Below are positions 11,625 through 23,053 of a stretch of 64,000 nucleotides of DNA, in pieces (positions within the stretch are counted from its first letter, which is position 1; each line of letters begins with the position of its first letter). The translations under genes were made by a program, and so were the position numbers. The notes beneath the pieces are model-generated. The model saw only the letters and a list, made by a program, of their open reading frames with translations, had not been told where the DNA came from and did no database searches. Source of the DNA: Bathynomus jamesi. Its lineage: Eukaryota > Arthropoda > Malacostraca > Isopoda > Cirolanidae. The stretch covers positions 127,501-191,500 of the forward strand of contig JAJOZX010005799.1 of assembly GCA_023014485.1 (NCBI GenBank), given 5' to 3'.

Positions 11625-12091
11625 TTCATATTGTTGTTTGACGTTATAAGAGGTTAAGTTAGAGTTGTGGGAGTGATGTTAAAAAGTTGGGAAATGGGAA
11701 ATATAGGTGAAGAGTTGATAGGTCCTCGGGCTCAACAAGGAGGCGCAGAAGAGAGTTTGTTTTTTCTGTTTAAGGTGCTTTCAACCCTGCTGGATTATTG
11801 ACACCATTTTTTTTTTTTTTAGTAGAGAAAGGTGGTGAAAGAAGTAGTAGATCGTAACTAGAAAACTGTTTTAGAGTTCATCCGAGCGCCCGATGTCTTA
11901 TAAGGTCCTAATCCGCCAGTTGGCTTAGAAGGCTTAATCTGGCTTAGAAGGCGCAAATGGCTTGTTTAGGTGCACATTATTAGGGTTGAGTTGCCAGATT
12001 GCGCTATTTATTTAATTAAAGCATATATTCTTGACAGTTGGCTTAGAAGTCTTAAGCAGCCAGTCGGTTTAGGTGTAACCAGCCATTTGTT

Positions 12092-12129
<38 letters not shown>

Positions 12130-12485
12130 TTTATATATACAACCAAAAGAATTAAATAAAACACCGTTACATCATTCTGTTTATTTAGACGAATTATTGG
12201 AATTTATATCATGAAATATATAGAAAATGAATACACAACCCTATACAAACGAGGAATATATGCAATAAAAAATAATAATAGTATAAGAAATACGAACAAA
12301 GAATATATATACAATCAAAAAATAATAGTATAAGAAATACACATTTTTAAACGATGGTATATATGTACAATAAAATTAACAATAATATAAGAAATACACA
12401 GTTTTAAACGATGGAATATATATCTAAAAATAAATAAAAAAATAATATACAAAAAGATGGAATATAATCATCAAAATAATGCAGA

Positions 12486-12528
<43 letters not shown>

Positions 12529-12588
12529 CACAATTACATTAAATAATTAAATATATTGAAAATAAATATACATCAAAATACATACACT
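11625..12588. other. Polinton left non-coding region
   Basis: No gene is seen. The phrase TTGGCTTAGAAG recurs three times between 11919 and 12050 (a loose tandem). (AT)n tracts lie at 12093-12127 and 12486-12521. The last ~400 bp is very AT-rich and lies downstream of the leftward genes. Confidence 0.6.
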
Positions 12589-12951
12589 TTATTTTCTACT
12601 GTGCTTAACTAAAACACGAAACTCGCACGTAATCGAATCTACAGTCACATCATTGTTGCTTTGCACTATGCAGTAAATACGATTTAACATTATTTCACCG
12701 CTCAAGTTATAGGGATGTCTATACTCGATGTAAATAGCCTTCATATCGTTCAATACTATTTTTATTCCCACTTTACATTCGGTTGGCAAGTTATCTTTAA
12801 ACACGGCTAGAATACATTCAAAAGCACGTACAAAGAGGTCATCGTTAGCCACATCATTATTAAATACAAGTTTATAAACACTTCTTTCCAATCGAGGGCT
12901 TATTCTTACCGAACCGAGCTTTTCAATCGTGAACCCATCTTCACAATTCAT
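12589..12951 (-). CDS. Polinton accessory protein, 120 aa, unknown
   Basis: Intact frame with ATG at 12951 and TAG/TAA-type end at 12589. It begins MNCEDGFTIEKLGSVRISP and ends with basic LVKHSRK. It is last in the leftward gene block, 62 bp after the 162-aa gene, in the place where Polintons carry lineage-specific small genes. No signal peptide, membrane segment or metal-binding motif is visible. Alternating hydrophobic/polar stretches (IKIVLNDMKAIYIEY) suggest beta-strands, which would suit a structural protein, but this is only a guess. Confidence 0.6.
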   Translation of the reverse strand: MNCEDGFTIEKLGSVRISPRLERSVYKLVFNNDVANDDLFVRAFECILAVFKDNLPTECKVGIKIVLNDMKAIYIEYRHPYNLSGEIMLNRIYCIVQSNNDVTVDSITCEFRVLVKHSRK

Positions 12952-13013
12952 AGCGGCAGTTGAAATAATCTAAATCGTAACGACAGTTGCTCATTACATA
13001 AAGAAATAGTTCT

Positions 13014-13502
13014 TCAGGGTGAACGGTGGTGGGTGAGCTCAGCCCTGTACCGCTCAAGTACTTTGTACCAAAGTTCATGATATTGCAAAGAGTCTAAACC
13101 TTTTAAATAAGCATCCAGCTCTAGACCATTCTCGCCTTGTTCAGTCTTACACTCGGTAAACCCGTCGAGCAGAGCGGTGTATGCGTATTCAAGAACCGTA
13201 TCAAAATAAAGCATATCCGTAACATGCGCGTCTAATATAGGCTTCAGCTTGCGGAAACAGATGATTTCAAACATTCTGTCGAGGGTGAAACGGTTTCGCG
13301 TAGGGACAAGAACATTACTGTCAGAAGCATTCTTCCACATCAGTCGTATATTAATGCCTGGCTGATCGTTATTTATACACAACGTACAAACAATGGCATA
13401 TGAGGGGGTATCACTAATCTGCTCTCTTCTTGTACCTGCACCTGCAGGTATTTTGTAACGATCCTCACTCCACTTCTCAACTACCACGAAGACTCTATTC
13501 AT
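13014..13502 (-). CDS. Polinton accessory protein, 162 aa, unknown
   Basis: Intact frame starting MNRVFVVVEKWSEDRYKIPAG and ending in the basic AELTHHRSP. It contains YAIVCTLCINNDQPGINIRL and a long helical C-terminal half (LDRMFEIICFRKLKPILD). It overlaps nothing and follows the preceding leftward gene by 12 bp, so it is probably co-transcribed with it. I do not recognise the family. It is one of three uninterrupted genes in this otherwise broken element. Confidence 0.6.
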   Translation of the reverse strand: MNRVFVVVEKWSEDRYKIPAGAGTRREQISDTPSYAIVCTLCINNDQPGINIRLMWKNASDSNVLVPTRNRFTLDRMFEIICFRKLKPILDAHVTDMLYFDTVLEYAYTALLDGFTECKTEQGENGLELDAYLKGLDSLQYHELWYKVLERYRAELTHHRSP

Positions 13503-13513
13503 CTCCTCAACAC

Positions 13514-13967
13514 TTAAACAACATTCCGTTTACCAGAGTTTGTTTGTCTACAAGTCGTTTCAAGTACATAGTTAATGGCTCCGGTTTTACGCCTGAACAT
13601 GCGCAATGACTTCGTCACGGACACATCGTACACGGCATTGAGAATGCTGTTCAAAGGAAGTTCCATCGTATTCGAGGAGTACACGTCCAGTCGGTTCAAG
13701 CTCTGAGATGACTATGAGCCACAGGCGGGCGGATCGGCTCGACGGAAGGTGTGTCACACCATAAGCTGTTGGGTCGTGTACGGCGTTGTTCCAACGTGAA
13801 AGAGAATATTTGTATCCCATTATACTGGGTAGGTGTTTTGAGAAATTTTCCATCTGCGATACATGAAGCAATACTGGTTTTAATGTTTTATCACTCCCAC
13901 TCCCTAGAATACGCACCAGACATTTTCTTTCAAGGGGATTTTCACGAACTAAACACATTTTATTCAC
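13514..13967 (-). pseudogene. Polinton accessory gene, frameshifted, unknown
   Basis: The frame from ATG 13967 (MNKMCLVRENPLERKCLV) stays open to 13587. A second frame takes over at about 13700 and runs to 13514 with a more plausible C-terminus (LNAVYDVSVTKSLRMFRRK, ending SGKRNVV). I read this as one ~150-aa gene with a frameshift near 13700. The sequence ISELEP just before the shift lies upstream of this C-terminal part. Two separate genes are possible but would overlap by ~110 bp. No function is recognised. Confidence 0.45.
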
Positions 13968-14124
13968 ACTCGGCGCACTATTTCAGAGAAACATATGACC
14001 ATATTTTTCCTTTTTCCTTAGCAGGCGATACTCGTCTCTAAGTCTGTTAAAAACTCACGCAGGCCTTTAGCCACAACCTCACTACAAACCTCGTCATTAT
14101 ATTAATGGCTTGTCATACCACTCA

Positions 14125-14436
14125 TCAACAAGACTCACTAACCATAACCGTTGCTTCTTCTGCACGTGTTGTTTCTTTCACTTCACGGTATATGTAAGCT
14201 TTTATAAAGTTTAGTCTTACAACATAGTACAATACATCGCTTGTACCACGAAATCCTGGAATGCTCTCGCCAGAATACCAGTAGAGTATTTGTACCTCTT
14301 GTTCCTTCGTACGATTCAATGTAGCCTTAAAAGTATCAAAGGAGGGTGGAATAGGGAGCCATTCAGTAACCTTATCTTCACACTTTGCTGAATACCACTT
14401 CATAAACGTCGAACACGCAATATTAAAGGTAGCCAT
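14125..14436 (-). CDS. Polinton accessory protein, 103 aa, unknown
   Basis: Intact frame starting MATFNIACSTFMKWYSAKCE and ending ATVMVSESC. It includes VQILYWYSGESIPGFRGTSD. No domain is recognised. It is first of the small leftward genes and is separated from PolB by ~300 bp that holds a strong hairpin (14577-14622), so it may have its own transcript. Confidence 0.55.
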   Translation of the reverse strand: MATFNIACSTFMKWYSAKCEDKVTEWLPIPPSFDTFKATLNRTKEQEVQILYWYSGESIPGFRGTSDVLYYVVRLNFIKAYIYREVKETTRAEEATVMVSESC

Positions 14437-14576
14437 TACTATTTTTCGTCTACGTGGGAAAATACACGTCTGAGACCCAGGGCTTGCAGCGGTTAACTGA
14501 GCACGCAGGGTAGAGATATGCCAAGGTAGTAGCAGGAGTCACGTGGCCGATCATACAAGGGTGGGCAGAGCTTAGA

Positions 14577-14622
14577 ACTTTCTCCTGTACATACGCACAC
14601 ACACACACACAGGAGAAAGTGA
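14577..14622. other. Hairpin between PolB and the small leftward genes
   Basis: ACTTTCTCCTGT and its exact complement ACAGGAGAAAGT flank a ~20-nt (AC)n-containing loop. It lies just past the 3' end of PolB, where it could mark a transcript end or RNA-processing site, or be a small foldback repeat. Confidence 0.6.
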
Positions 14623-14736
14623 AACGCCAATTGAAACACGATTTATTTAATAAACGAATTATTCAAGGTGTATATACAGTATATTTACAAATACGTGTAA
14701 GAAATAAACATATCGTTAACGATAGACATATAACAA

Positions 14737-17700
14737 TCAAAGATTATGGTATCCAAAGGATACGGTATTACAGGTACCAGGCACCTGGTAACGTTTCCTG
14801 TACGTGTTACGGCATACCTTCGTACCCCTAAGTTCCTTCACGCTCCCCAGGTTCTGCGCCATAAAATTGTGGATACCTACAGTTAGTTGGGGTGGCTGGA
14901 CGCCCTCATCTTCCAAGCACACTAGATCCTTTAACGAATCAAAGTTAACGACCCGCCGATTCGCATGGTTGAGCGTGATACCATTAGCCTTCACGATATA
15001 TTTCATATCCTCCCCCACCCTCACCCGTATCCCATACGATTTTGGCCCTTTTGAAACAAAAGAGTCGCCGTATGCAATGTCTCCATACTCATCCTTGATC
15101 TCGTCAGTTAACTCTCCGAGGAATTCACCAAAAGGAGGCATGTATTCACCTTCTCTCGCTGTGAATATCACACTATCTGTATCGGCGAAGAAAACCCTCC
15201 GACTAAGAGAATGCAATAGACCCCAAAGTTTGATGTGTGCGTAGGCCGTTGTGAAGCTGGCTACAGATATGTTTGTAACCCGTGAGGTATCTGTGGCCAA
15301 TTCGGTAATATTGTACTTTATTATGTAAGTATTTCCCACATTCACGATCTCCATGACTTCTTTATCGGGAGCGTTGGCATAATCCCAGACTTCACTATAA
15401 CTTTGAGCCAAATGTACTTTGCCCTTGCCAGTATTCTGTGCAAATTTTCCCAAAGACTATTTAGACAACTTTGCACTAAAGCGCTTGCCTGGGTTCTTTA
15501 CAATTTTTGAACAGTCAAGCTGTATCCCTTCACGGTCATGGTAACGCTGAATATAAGCCGATTTTTCATCTTCGGTATCAACTCCTCGCGGATACCCTGA
15601 TACTTCTACCTTATTCTTCAAAAAAGTGTTTATATACGGCGTGAAAAGGTTGGGTAGCTTCTGAAACCTCCACACCTCATATATCTTCAATATTCTGTAT
15701 CCATGGCGAACGGCTAGGTCCAGCTCAGGCCTTGTATATATACATCTGATCTTACGCTGGTTGGTTGTGTGATTACATTCCCCAATGTTCTCCTCTGCGC
15801 ACTTCACGCACAGGGGAAACATGAGCTTGTGGTCTATAACGACGGGTAAGATCGGCATCCATAAATCGCGAGCGGGGAGCACGTCTACGAAAGAAAGGCC
15901 AAAATAGTACCCGTTCAAATTTGTTGAGAGCACCTCGATGGTGGGCAGGTCAGGTCCCACCAGTTTTCAGGTGCACCTACGGGGTACGGATTGTTCTTCA
16001 TCACGTAGGGATATAAAGAACAGAAGTCGTAGTAATGGGGTTTCACTCCCTCCGTAGGCGGAAAGTATAGTTTGAAGGGATTTGTACGCCCTCCGAACAA
16101 GCTATCACCGCATTTGAGAGGGTCCAGCACCATTGAACGCTTGATCGTGTTTATTTCTTCACGGTACTATCTGTTTCCATCGGTGCATCATACTCATGCT
16201 CCCACAAGACCTTGTGAGTGAACTGGGCGCCTATAAGCTGATCGCGGGTGCGGGTCCATGCAAGACTGTCGGCAGGAGATCTACCGTGGATATCTCCTAT
16301 GATTTCACACTCTGGACGTGGGCATCCGTGTCACCAGCAGCCGTTAAAGGAGTATACAGTCTTCTCACCAGTGGCCCGGTTTTCGCTTAGACCATCAAAA
16401 AAAACACGACCATTAACCTTAATGGGTACTTCCCCCGTGTTGCGGGCATGCTTTATGTATACACCTGTCTCCTGCTGTATATGTATGAGCCAGTAAATAA
16501 CCTTGTGCCCATAACTGCGGGGATTGTTTCTGTGAATGACGGCTAAGGTGTTTTTAGGCATAAAATTGTTCTTGAACACCGTAAAACATGAGGCAATCGT
16601 GGTTGCGACTTGCAACGGATCGCACTTGAAACGATCTATGTACATCCTTCCAAAGTTCTGAAACATACTCTAAGCATGCGCACATCATTCACGCAATAAC
16701 GCTCACATTCATCAGCTATATTGTAAGGATTATCTTCATTAAAACTTTTGTAGTAGCGGTCAAAACCTGTACTCATACATTCATAGTTAAAGTAATGTTT
16801 GGGTGGAGGTAGTCCTACGTAATTTAAAGTTTCGCTAGTGAGGAATGTGTAAGAGAAATATCTTTTCAAACTTCGGCAGCTACACCCATTACCTTTGGTA
16901 GCTTTGCTAATTTACAAGGTGTGAATAATAAAATGTCTTTAAACTGTACATTACCTCTTATTTTCATCTGTATAAGTTTGTTGCCTCTTTTCAAGGGATC
17001 ACCTGTAAATATCTCAGATGACTCGTGCTCAAGCAGCTCCTTATAAATGAACTGTGTGTCAAATTTTGCACCGTTATGGCCAAGAATATACAGTCATTTT
17101 TTTTAACTTGTCTGCTAACTTGACAGTATAGGATACAAAGAGTTTCACGGGAATGTCGTGTGCAATCGTTTTAAAAACGTTTGTCCGCTTACCACATTTG
17201 TGACACTCATCACACTTGACTTCTATGCACTTATCCATGATATGAAACATACCACATTCACAGTCTCATTTTCCTGCACGTACCAATTAACTTATGGAGC
17301 TCAAAACAGTTATTTAAAAATGTGCGTCTGCATACATCACAGTCCCTCTTCTCAGCTTCAACCACACGGCTTTCACATTTGGAACTTTTACACTGCACAC
17401 ATACCATGTGGCAATCCTTACAATGTTTCACTATATCTTCCGCAAACTCGAGACATCCCTTACACAAATCATGATGCCGCCCATATTTTCGACTATCATA
17501 ACTCGCGTAGAGTCATTATATTACGGATGGGGAGATATGTTCTCCCTGACAGCCCTAAAATAAGTAAGGGTCTTGTACGATCTCTCACACAGCTTTTAAA
17601 AACATACACAGTCCTACAACGATCATCCATTCCAAATACAACTATACGAACATTCATTTCCTGTTCTACCCTTCTCAACTCTTCAGGACCCAAATTACAC

Positions 17701-19205
17701 AAACTCAGTTTACAGTCTACAGCTAGTTTATGGGCACGCTCCACTACCGTAAGCAGTAAATTTTTTGGGCCCGTGTATTTAGCACAATGAATATGAGCTA
17801 AGACTACTGCTATAAAGCCGGAACCACGATCGGCGTTTATATGCCGCCTGTAAATAACCGGAGAATTGAAGTGAAGAGTATAAGGTGTGGCACTATGACC
17901 CGCAACACGGAATATACGGTCAATATTTACCGTGAAGTTGTCCATATTGAAGGATTGTACTACTTTGAGAGGCCTGCATTATACGGCCTATATAACTCTA
18001 TATCTACAACTGCCAAGTGCCTGAATGGTATTACTACCCAAAAATCATCTACATCCCCGTCATCTGACCCGAACCCGAAGGACAGTCTCGTCCTAACTTC
18101 ACGTTCGTCACGGTTCTGAAGGCAAACTCCACAACATGTTCAATACCATTATTATACATGGATCTAGGATCAACCCTGACTATATACCGATTTCTAGTCA
18201 GGGCTGGGGTGGGGGTGGCGGTACGCACCAACTCGAATGTTATACCATCCTCTACAGCACGAGAAGCTGCTGCTGCTGTGGAGGATGTACCCGGAATTGA
18301 ACAGGAATAAGGGGGTATATTTTATTTGAGGAAGGTACTATTGTGGGGATTGTGTCGTAGGACGTAGAGGGCTGGGGCTCTATTACTGGGGGTCTAACAA
18401 CCGGTGCAATCCTGGCACGCTTTATACCTGACGTGGAGGGCTCTTCATTATGCCTCCGCTTTGAATTGTTGGGTGCTACAGATATCGCTGATGTGGGCGC
18501 GTTAGTGGGGGTAGAGATCTGCACGGGTACGGGTAAGTCTGTATGCCCGTACCCGGCTTGTCCCGCGGGCGGGATACGGGCGGCCGATGGACATCAAAGT
18601 AGATACGGGCTGGGTACGGGCCGGCCTATGTTTAATCAAAGTAGACACTGGCCGGCTAATGAACATCATATTATGAAGCATGCATGCATTCAAGTACAAT
18701 TTGAATTTCGTAGCAGCGAGAGGAATTTCAGTGCTGCAGGAGCTGTTCTCCATTACAGGAGGACCAGACTGAATGTGGAAACCGTGGACAATTTATTATT
18801 TTTACACAGCAATTTATAAAATTCCAAAGGTAAGAACTTTATTAAATTCTATTTGTTAAATATTCTTTATTTTACTGTTAAGTAGCTAAAATGCTTTCAA
18901 AAATTGCAATAAATTTTCATTATTTCAAAAGACATTCACAAAAGAACGGACGGGCCGGGTATGAACTTTGTCATGAAACACAACGGGAGGGTACGGGCCG
19001 GGCCGGGCCTAAATAAATTTTGAAGTGGGCTGGGCCGGGCGGGCCTCCGTAAATATTTTCGGACACAGGCCGAGTACGGGACTTAAATATCGGCCCGTGC
19101 AGATCTCTAAGCAGGGGTGGATTCTGTGACAACTACACTGTCATCGGAGACATCTGTAATATCGATGATGGGGTGCTGTATCTCACCGTCATTCACGGTT
19201 CTGTG
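14737..19205 (-). pseudogene. POLB: Polinton protein-primed DNA polymerase B
   Basis: Replicative polymerase that copies the element's linear DNA using a protein primer. Reading leftward, a Pro/Ser-rich tail with KRRHNEEPSTSGIKRARI (~18.45 kb) comes first. A Cys-rich segment (CKDCHMVCVQCKSSKC) follows, then exonuclease motif II (LGHNGAKFDTQFIY, ~17.05 kb) and III (RYCVNDVRML, ~16.68 kb). Palm motif A (YYDFCSLYPYVMKNNPYP, ~16.03 kb), the LGKFAQN block (~15.45 kb) and motif C (FFADTDSVIF, ~15.18 kb) complete the order. About 1,280 codons without the hAT insertion at 18512-19109 matches Polinton PolB. It is broken by frameshifts (e.g. ~15.95 kb) and a TAG next to LGKF, where the usual Trp is also lost. 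Confidence 0.9.
18512..19109. mobile_element. hAT-like non-autonomous element B (CGGGTACGGGC motif)
   Basis: The ends are TAGAGATCTGCACGGG and its inverted copy, flanked by AGTGGGGG and AGCAGGGG (8 bp, two mismatches). Both ends consist of repeats of CGGGTACGGGCCGG, and the middle is AT-rich. It interrupts the PolB N-terminal region: coding similarity resumes on its far side (ITDVSDDSVVVTESTP). Confidence 0.75.
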
Positions 19206-19297
19206 AAGAGGAAAAACAAGACTGTAGCATATAAGGATCACCATTTAAATTTTATTATATTTGTAAATGACCCACTTAGGAATGTGACGTGTTAGAG

Positions 19298-19902
19298 ATG
19301 GATTCTGTAGAAAAATTCAGGTTCATGAGCCCATCCACATATATTATATCCGGCCCTACAGGATGTGGTAAAACGGTGTTTATGCTTAAAATCATTAAAG
19401 AAAAGGGAGATGTTCTCAAAATTTGTGCATAAAGTTATACGGTGCTATTCGACGTATCAGTGTTCAACGAGTATAAAGATGATATTTTATTCCACAGAGG
19501 TGTATATGACGTTAATTCGTTAAAGGGAAATGAACAACATAGTCATCCAAGATGGATAAAACGTTTGCCGAGACATTTACAGTGTTCTCCCACAATCTTA
19601 ACATAAGCGTTTTCTTCATCAATCAGAATCTATTTTTCAAAACTAGATACATGCGCGATGTATCGTTAAATACACAATATCTAGTCTTATTCGCGCAACG
19701 AAGAGATGTATCACAAATTGGAGTATTAGCCAATCAAATGTTTCCCAATCAGCGTAAGGAGTTTTTGGAAGTTTATAAAGAAGCTATAAGCCAGCGTTAC
19801 GGATATTTGCTTTGCGACCTTCATCCGCGAAACACGTTTAGGGTGTTTCTAAGAACGAATATATTTCCAAACGACCCTGAAACGGTGTATATTCCAGAAT
19901 GA
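19298..19902 (+). pseudogene. ATP: Polinton packaging ATPase (FtsK/HerA type)
   Basis: Motor that packages DNA into the capsid in virus-like elements. ATG at 19298 is followed by SPSTYIISGPTGCGKTVFML, a Walker A loop at residues 19-26. Downstream comes TFTVFSHNLNISVFFINQNLF, the conserved post-Walker B strand with the terminal N-Q pair. The C-terminus is RYGYLLCDLHPRNT. Length (~200 codons) is usual for the Polinton ATPase. A TAA follows KICA (about 19430) and a frameshift near 19540 disrupts the Walker B region. It starts divergently from PolB, with ~100 bp between them for promoters. Confidence 0.9.
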
Positions 19903-20218
19903 CAAAGAGACTAAAGAAATACCATGAATTAATAAAAATCTATCATCGACTGCCGCAGGCAATGCAACAGATGTTTGCTAAAAATATCGACTCAGACTTT
20001 TTTAAATGCATCTGTGAAATCTGTCTTAACGTTATAAATTGCAATGTATCAATGAAACCCCTTAGAAGGCTCGCCTACGCTGTTACAAGAACATAATACG
20101 GACACTCGCTCGTAAAAGTCAGACTGTGGGGGAAAAAACCCGAATTATTGTACAAAGAGGGTCATTCCTCCCCATCTTATTTTCAGTTTTGGGTCCTTTA
20201 CTGACTAGATTAATATAA
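19899..20218 (+). pseudogene. Small Polinton protein with hydrophobic C-terminus
   Basis: The start overlaps the ATPase stop in ATGA (19899-19902). The first frame reads MTKRLKKYHELIKIYHRLP, continues through a conserved-looking LRRLAY, and stops at 20096. In another frame it continues with RIIVQRGSFLPILFSVLGPL and ends at TAA 20216-20218, which overlaps the next ATG (TAATG). A QRGGFLP-type tail is common among Polinton small proteins, possibly capsid-associated or membrane-active, but its role is not established from sequence. One frameshift separates the two halves. Confidence 0.65.
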
Positions 20219-20797
20219 TGAAGAAAGTGGTAGTGATTCCACACGAGGTGTATGCTTCAATGCAAAGTTCAAGGAATCCGGGCAGGGTTCCAGAACCCCG
20301 TAAAACCAGGCTTAAAAGAATGGAAAGCGAATGAAAAAACACCTGATGAGAAAAGAATCTTATACCAAGAAGCTCTGCAGAAATTTCTTCACGAGTACGA
20401 AAATTATAAGAATCCGACAGAGATCCCCGTGGTTATTAAGCACAGCATGGTGACAGAGGGCCTGTGTCCGACGATAGAGCTGACCAACCAAAGATTAACG
20501 GGTCGGCCACACAACATATCGAGCATGTATTAAAATGCACCCTCCCACATACATTGAGGACTAAAGGTTTAAGTCTTTATAACACTGGTATGCATCAATT
20601 TTGCTGTCAAGGGTTTTGTAAGTGATTCTTATAGAGTTTTTCCTGCTGATTTCGAATCAGTAAAATAGAATTTTAGTAAAATAGAATTTTTCGTGATTTT
20701 GTCAAAGCGGAATTGGAACAGTAACATCTATCATCACTTGTTTCACTTGTATAATATCTTTTTTTACTTTTCAGGCATATAGATAAAATATTTCATA

Positions 20798-23053
20798 ATG
20801 AATAGAGCGTGTAAAAATGATCCCAATAGATTCTGCTACATATGTGGGACGGTTACCATGCCAAATAATCAGTCCCGAATCACTAAATTTGTGAAGACAA
20901 TGTATAGAGCATACTTTGGAATTAAGCTAGGGGACCAGGACAAAAATTTCGCCCCTCATATGTGCTGCAAGACGTGCATTGAAAATTTGAGAAGATGGAG
21001 CAAAGGCAGAGCGAAATCTTTGCCGTTTGGAATTCCCATGATTTGGAGAGAAGGAAAGGATCACGTGACAGATCGCTATTTCTGCATGACAAACCTCCAA
21101 GGTGGGCTTATAAATTTTTTTCTTAAATATTTTGAAATCCTCGTATGAAACTTGACATAATATTCACCATAATGTAATATTCACCATATATAGCATAATA
21201 TTCACCATAATGGTAATCATACATTTACATATACATATTGTTATAGAAAATACATTTACACAATGATTGTATATTTTCTTTCTTTTTCATTCATATTGTC
21301 CCCGAAGGGACAATATGAATGAAAAAGAAAGAAAATATACAGACTCCATCGACCTATTTCATATCTTACAGACCGCAGCCTTCCCTCACGAGCCGCCACT
21401 GTCTGAATGCTTCTTCTATTTCATATGCAAGTTTTATATCCATGTTTCTGTGTTTCTATTTTCAGGAGTTAACAAGAAGAATAAACACATTGTTGTATAC
21501 CCTGACATTCCTTCTGCTATGAGACCTGTACCCCATGGTCCTGGAATTCCAATACCCGACCCACCTCAAACCCTGGACTTCGATGATTCTGATGATGAAT
21601 CAATGACCAATGCCAATGACCAGTCCCAGTCGTATATACACCTCAAAATACCGCTTCAAATGAGCCGAGGCCTCTCAACCAGGCCAAACGTAATGATCTT
21701 ACCAGGGATTTAGGACTTTCCAAATTAGCTGCCGAGATCTTGGGCTCACGACTTCGAGAGGACAACTTGCTGGCTCCGGGAACAACATTCTCCTGGTATA
21801 GGAAACGAGAGGAAGAATTCCGCAAGTTTTTTGCAGTGCACGAAAATACCTCTTCCTTAGTGTACTGCTGCAATGTTGAGGGGCTAATCGAATCCTTGGG
21901 CCTGCCATATAACGCATCAGAATGGAGGCTATTTATAGACTAGTCTAAACGAAGTTTGAAAGCAGTACTTCTCAACATTGGGAATAGGGTTGCATCAGTC
22001 CCTGTGGCACATTCCGTACAACTTACTGAGAACTACGATAACATGAAAATTTTACTGGATGCTCTCGTATACGACCAACATAACTGGAGGATCTGTGGAG
22101 ATTTGAAGGTAATACTAATATCATAAGTAAACTATTGCTATTGACTATGTTGTTTTTCCAAAGGTTATTTGAGAGCGTATAAGAACACTTAACTTCCCCA
22201 CAGAAGTGATACAGTCCAATGCATAGATTTTTTTATCTGATAGAACAAATTCTCTAAATTCTTTAAATATTTTCATTTTTTTTCAGATTGTGGCATTTGT
22301 ATTGGGAATGCAAGGGGGATACACGAAATACCCATGTTTCCTCTGCAAATGGGATAGCTGAGCGGATGAGAAGCACTATGCACAGCGTGAATGGGCATCC
22401 AGAGAGAATTTTGAACCTGGATCGCATAATGTCGTTTCAGTGCCCCTTGTACCACCAACAAAACTTTTGCTCCCACCACTTCATATTAAGCTGGGCTTGA
22501 TGAAAAATTTCATCAAATCAATGAATAAGGAGGGTTCAGCATTCCGATATCTCGAGAGTAAATTTCCTCATATATCTGATGCTAAACTAAATGCTGGGGT
22601 TTTTGATGGTCCTCAAATTCGAACTTTGATCAAGGATACTCAGTTCGAAAACGCAATGACTCCAACTGAGAAGAATGCCTGGCAGGCATTCAAATCAGTT
22701 GTCACTGATTTTCTTGGCTAGCGTAGAAGTCCAGAATATGAGTCCGTTGTCGAAAACTTGATGGAAGCTTTCAAAGCTCATGGGTCGCGCATGTCCATAA
22801 AAATGCACTTTTGTGGTCCCACTTGGACTATTTTCCTGAAAATTGCGGGGATTATAGTGAGGAACAGGGTGAACGATTTCACCAAGATATCAAAATAATG
22901 GAAGAGAGGTACCAGAGAAACTGGGATATCAATATGCTGGCGGACTATTGCTGGTGTTTGAAGCGAGACGTGCCCGAAAAAAACACAGACGGAAAGCCAA
23001 AAAAACTTCATCCTTCCTCAATAAACTTTTTTCCATATTCATTGTATGAATAA
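20798..23053 (+). pseudogene. Three-exon candidate transposase of CACTGG copy 2
   Basis: Same exon layout as copy 1. Exon 1 begins at ATG 20798 (MNRACKNDPNRFCYICG), with a donor after the CTCCAAG near 21101. Exon 2 runs from a TTTTCAG acceptor near 21465 to about 22108. Exon 3 starts near 22287 and runs to 23053. The zinc-finger Cys/His, GDLK Asp and GERFHQDIKIMEERYQ are all present. It carries the same exon-3 TGA as copy 1 (after KWDS), and adds further stops (after FID in exon 2, after DFLG in exon 3) plus one-base indels. It is more decayed than copy 1. Confidence 0.75.
21269..21340 (+). other. Perfect long hairpin in intron 1 of copy 2
   Basis: A ~34-bp perfectly complementary stem (GTATATTTTCTTTCTTTTTC onward) closes on a CGAA tetraloop. 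It is the counterpart of 8641-8707. It resembles a miRNA precursor in size but has no bulges. Confidence 0.85.

Noticed and set aside
14804..15244. 146-codon plus-strand open frame
   Set aside because: Antisense to the conserved PolB palm region; no motif of its own.
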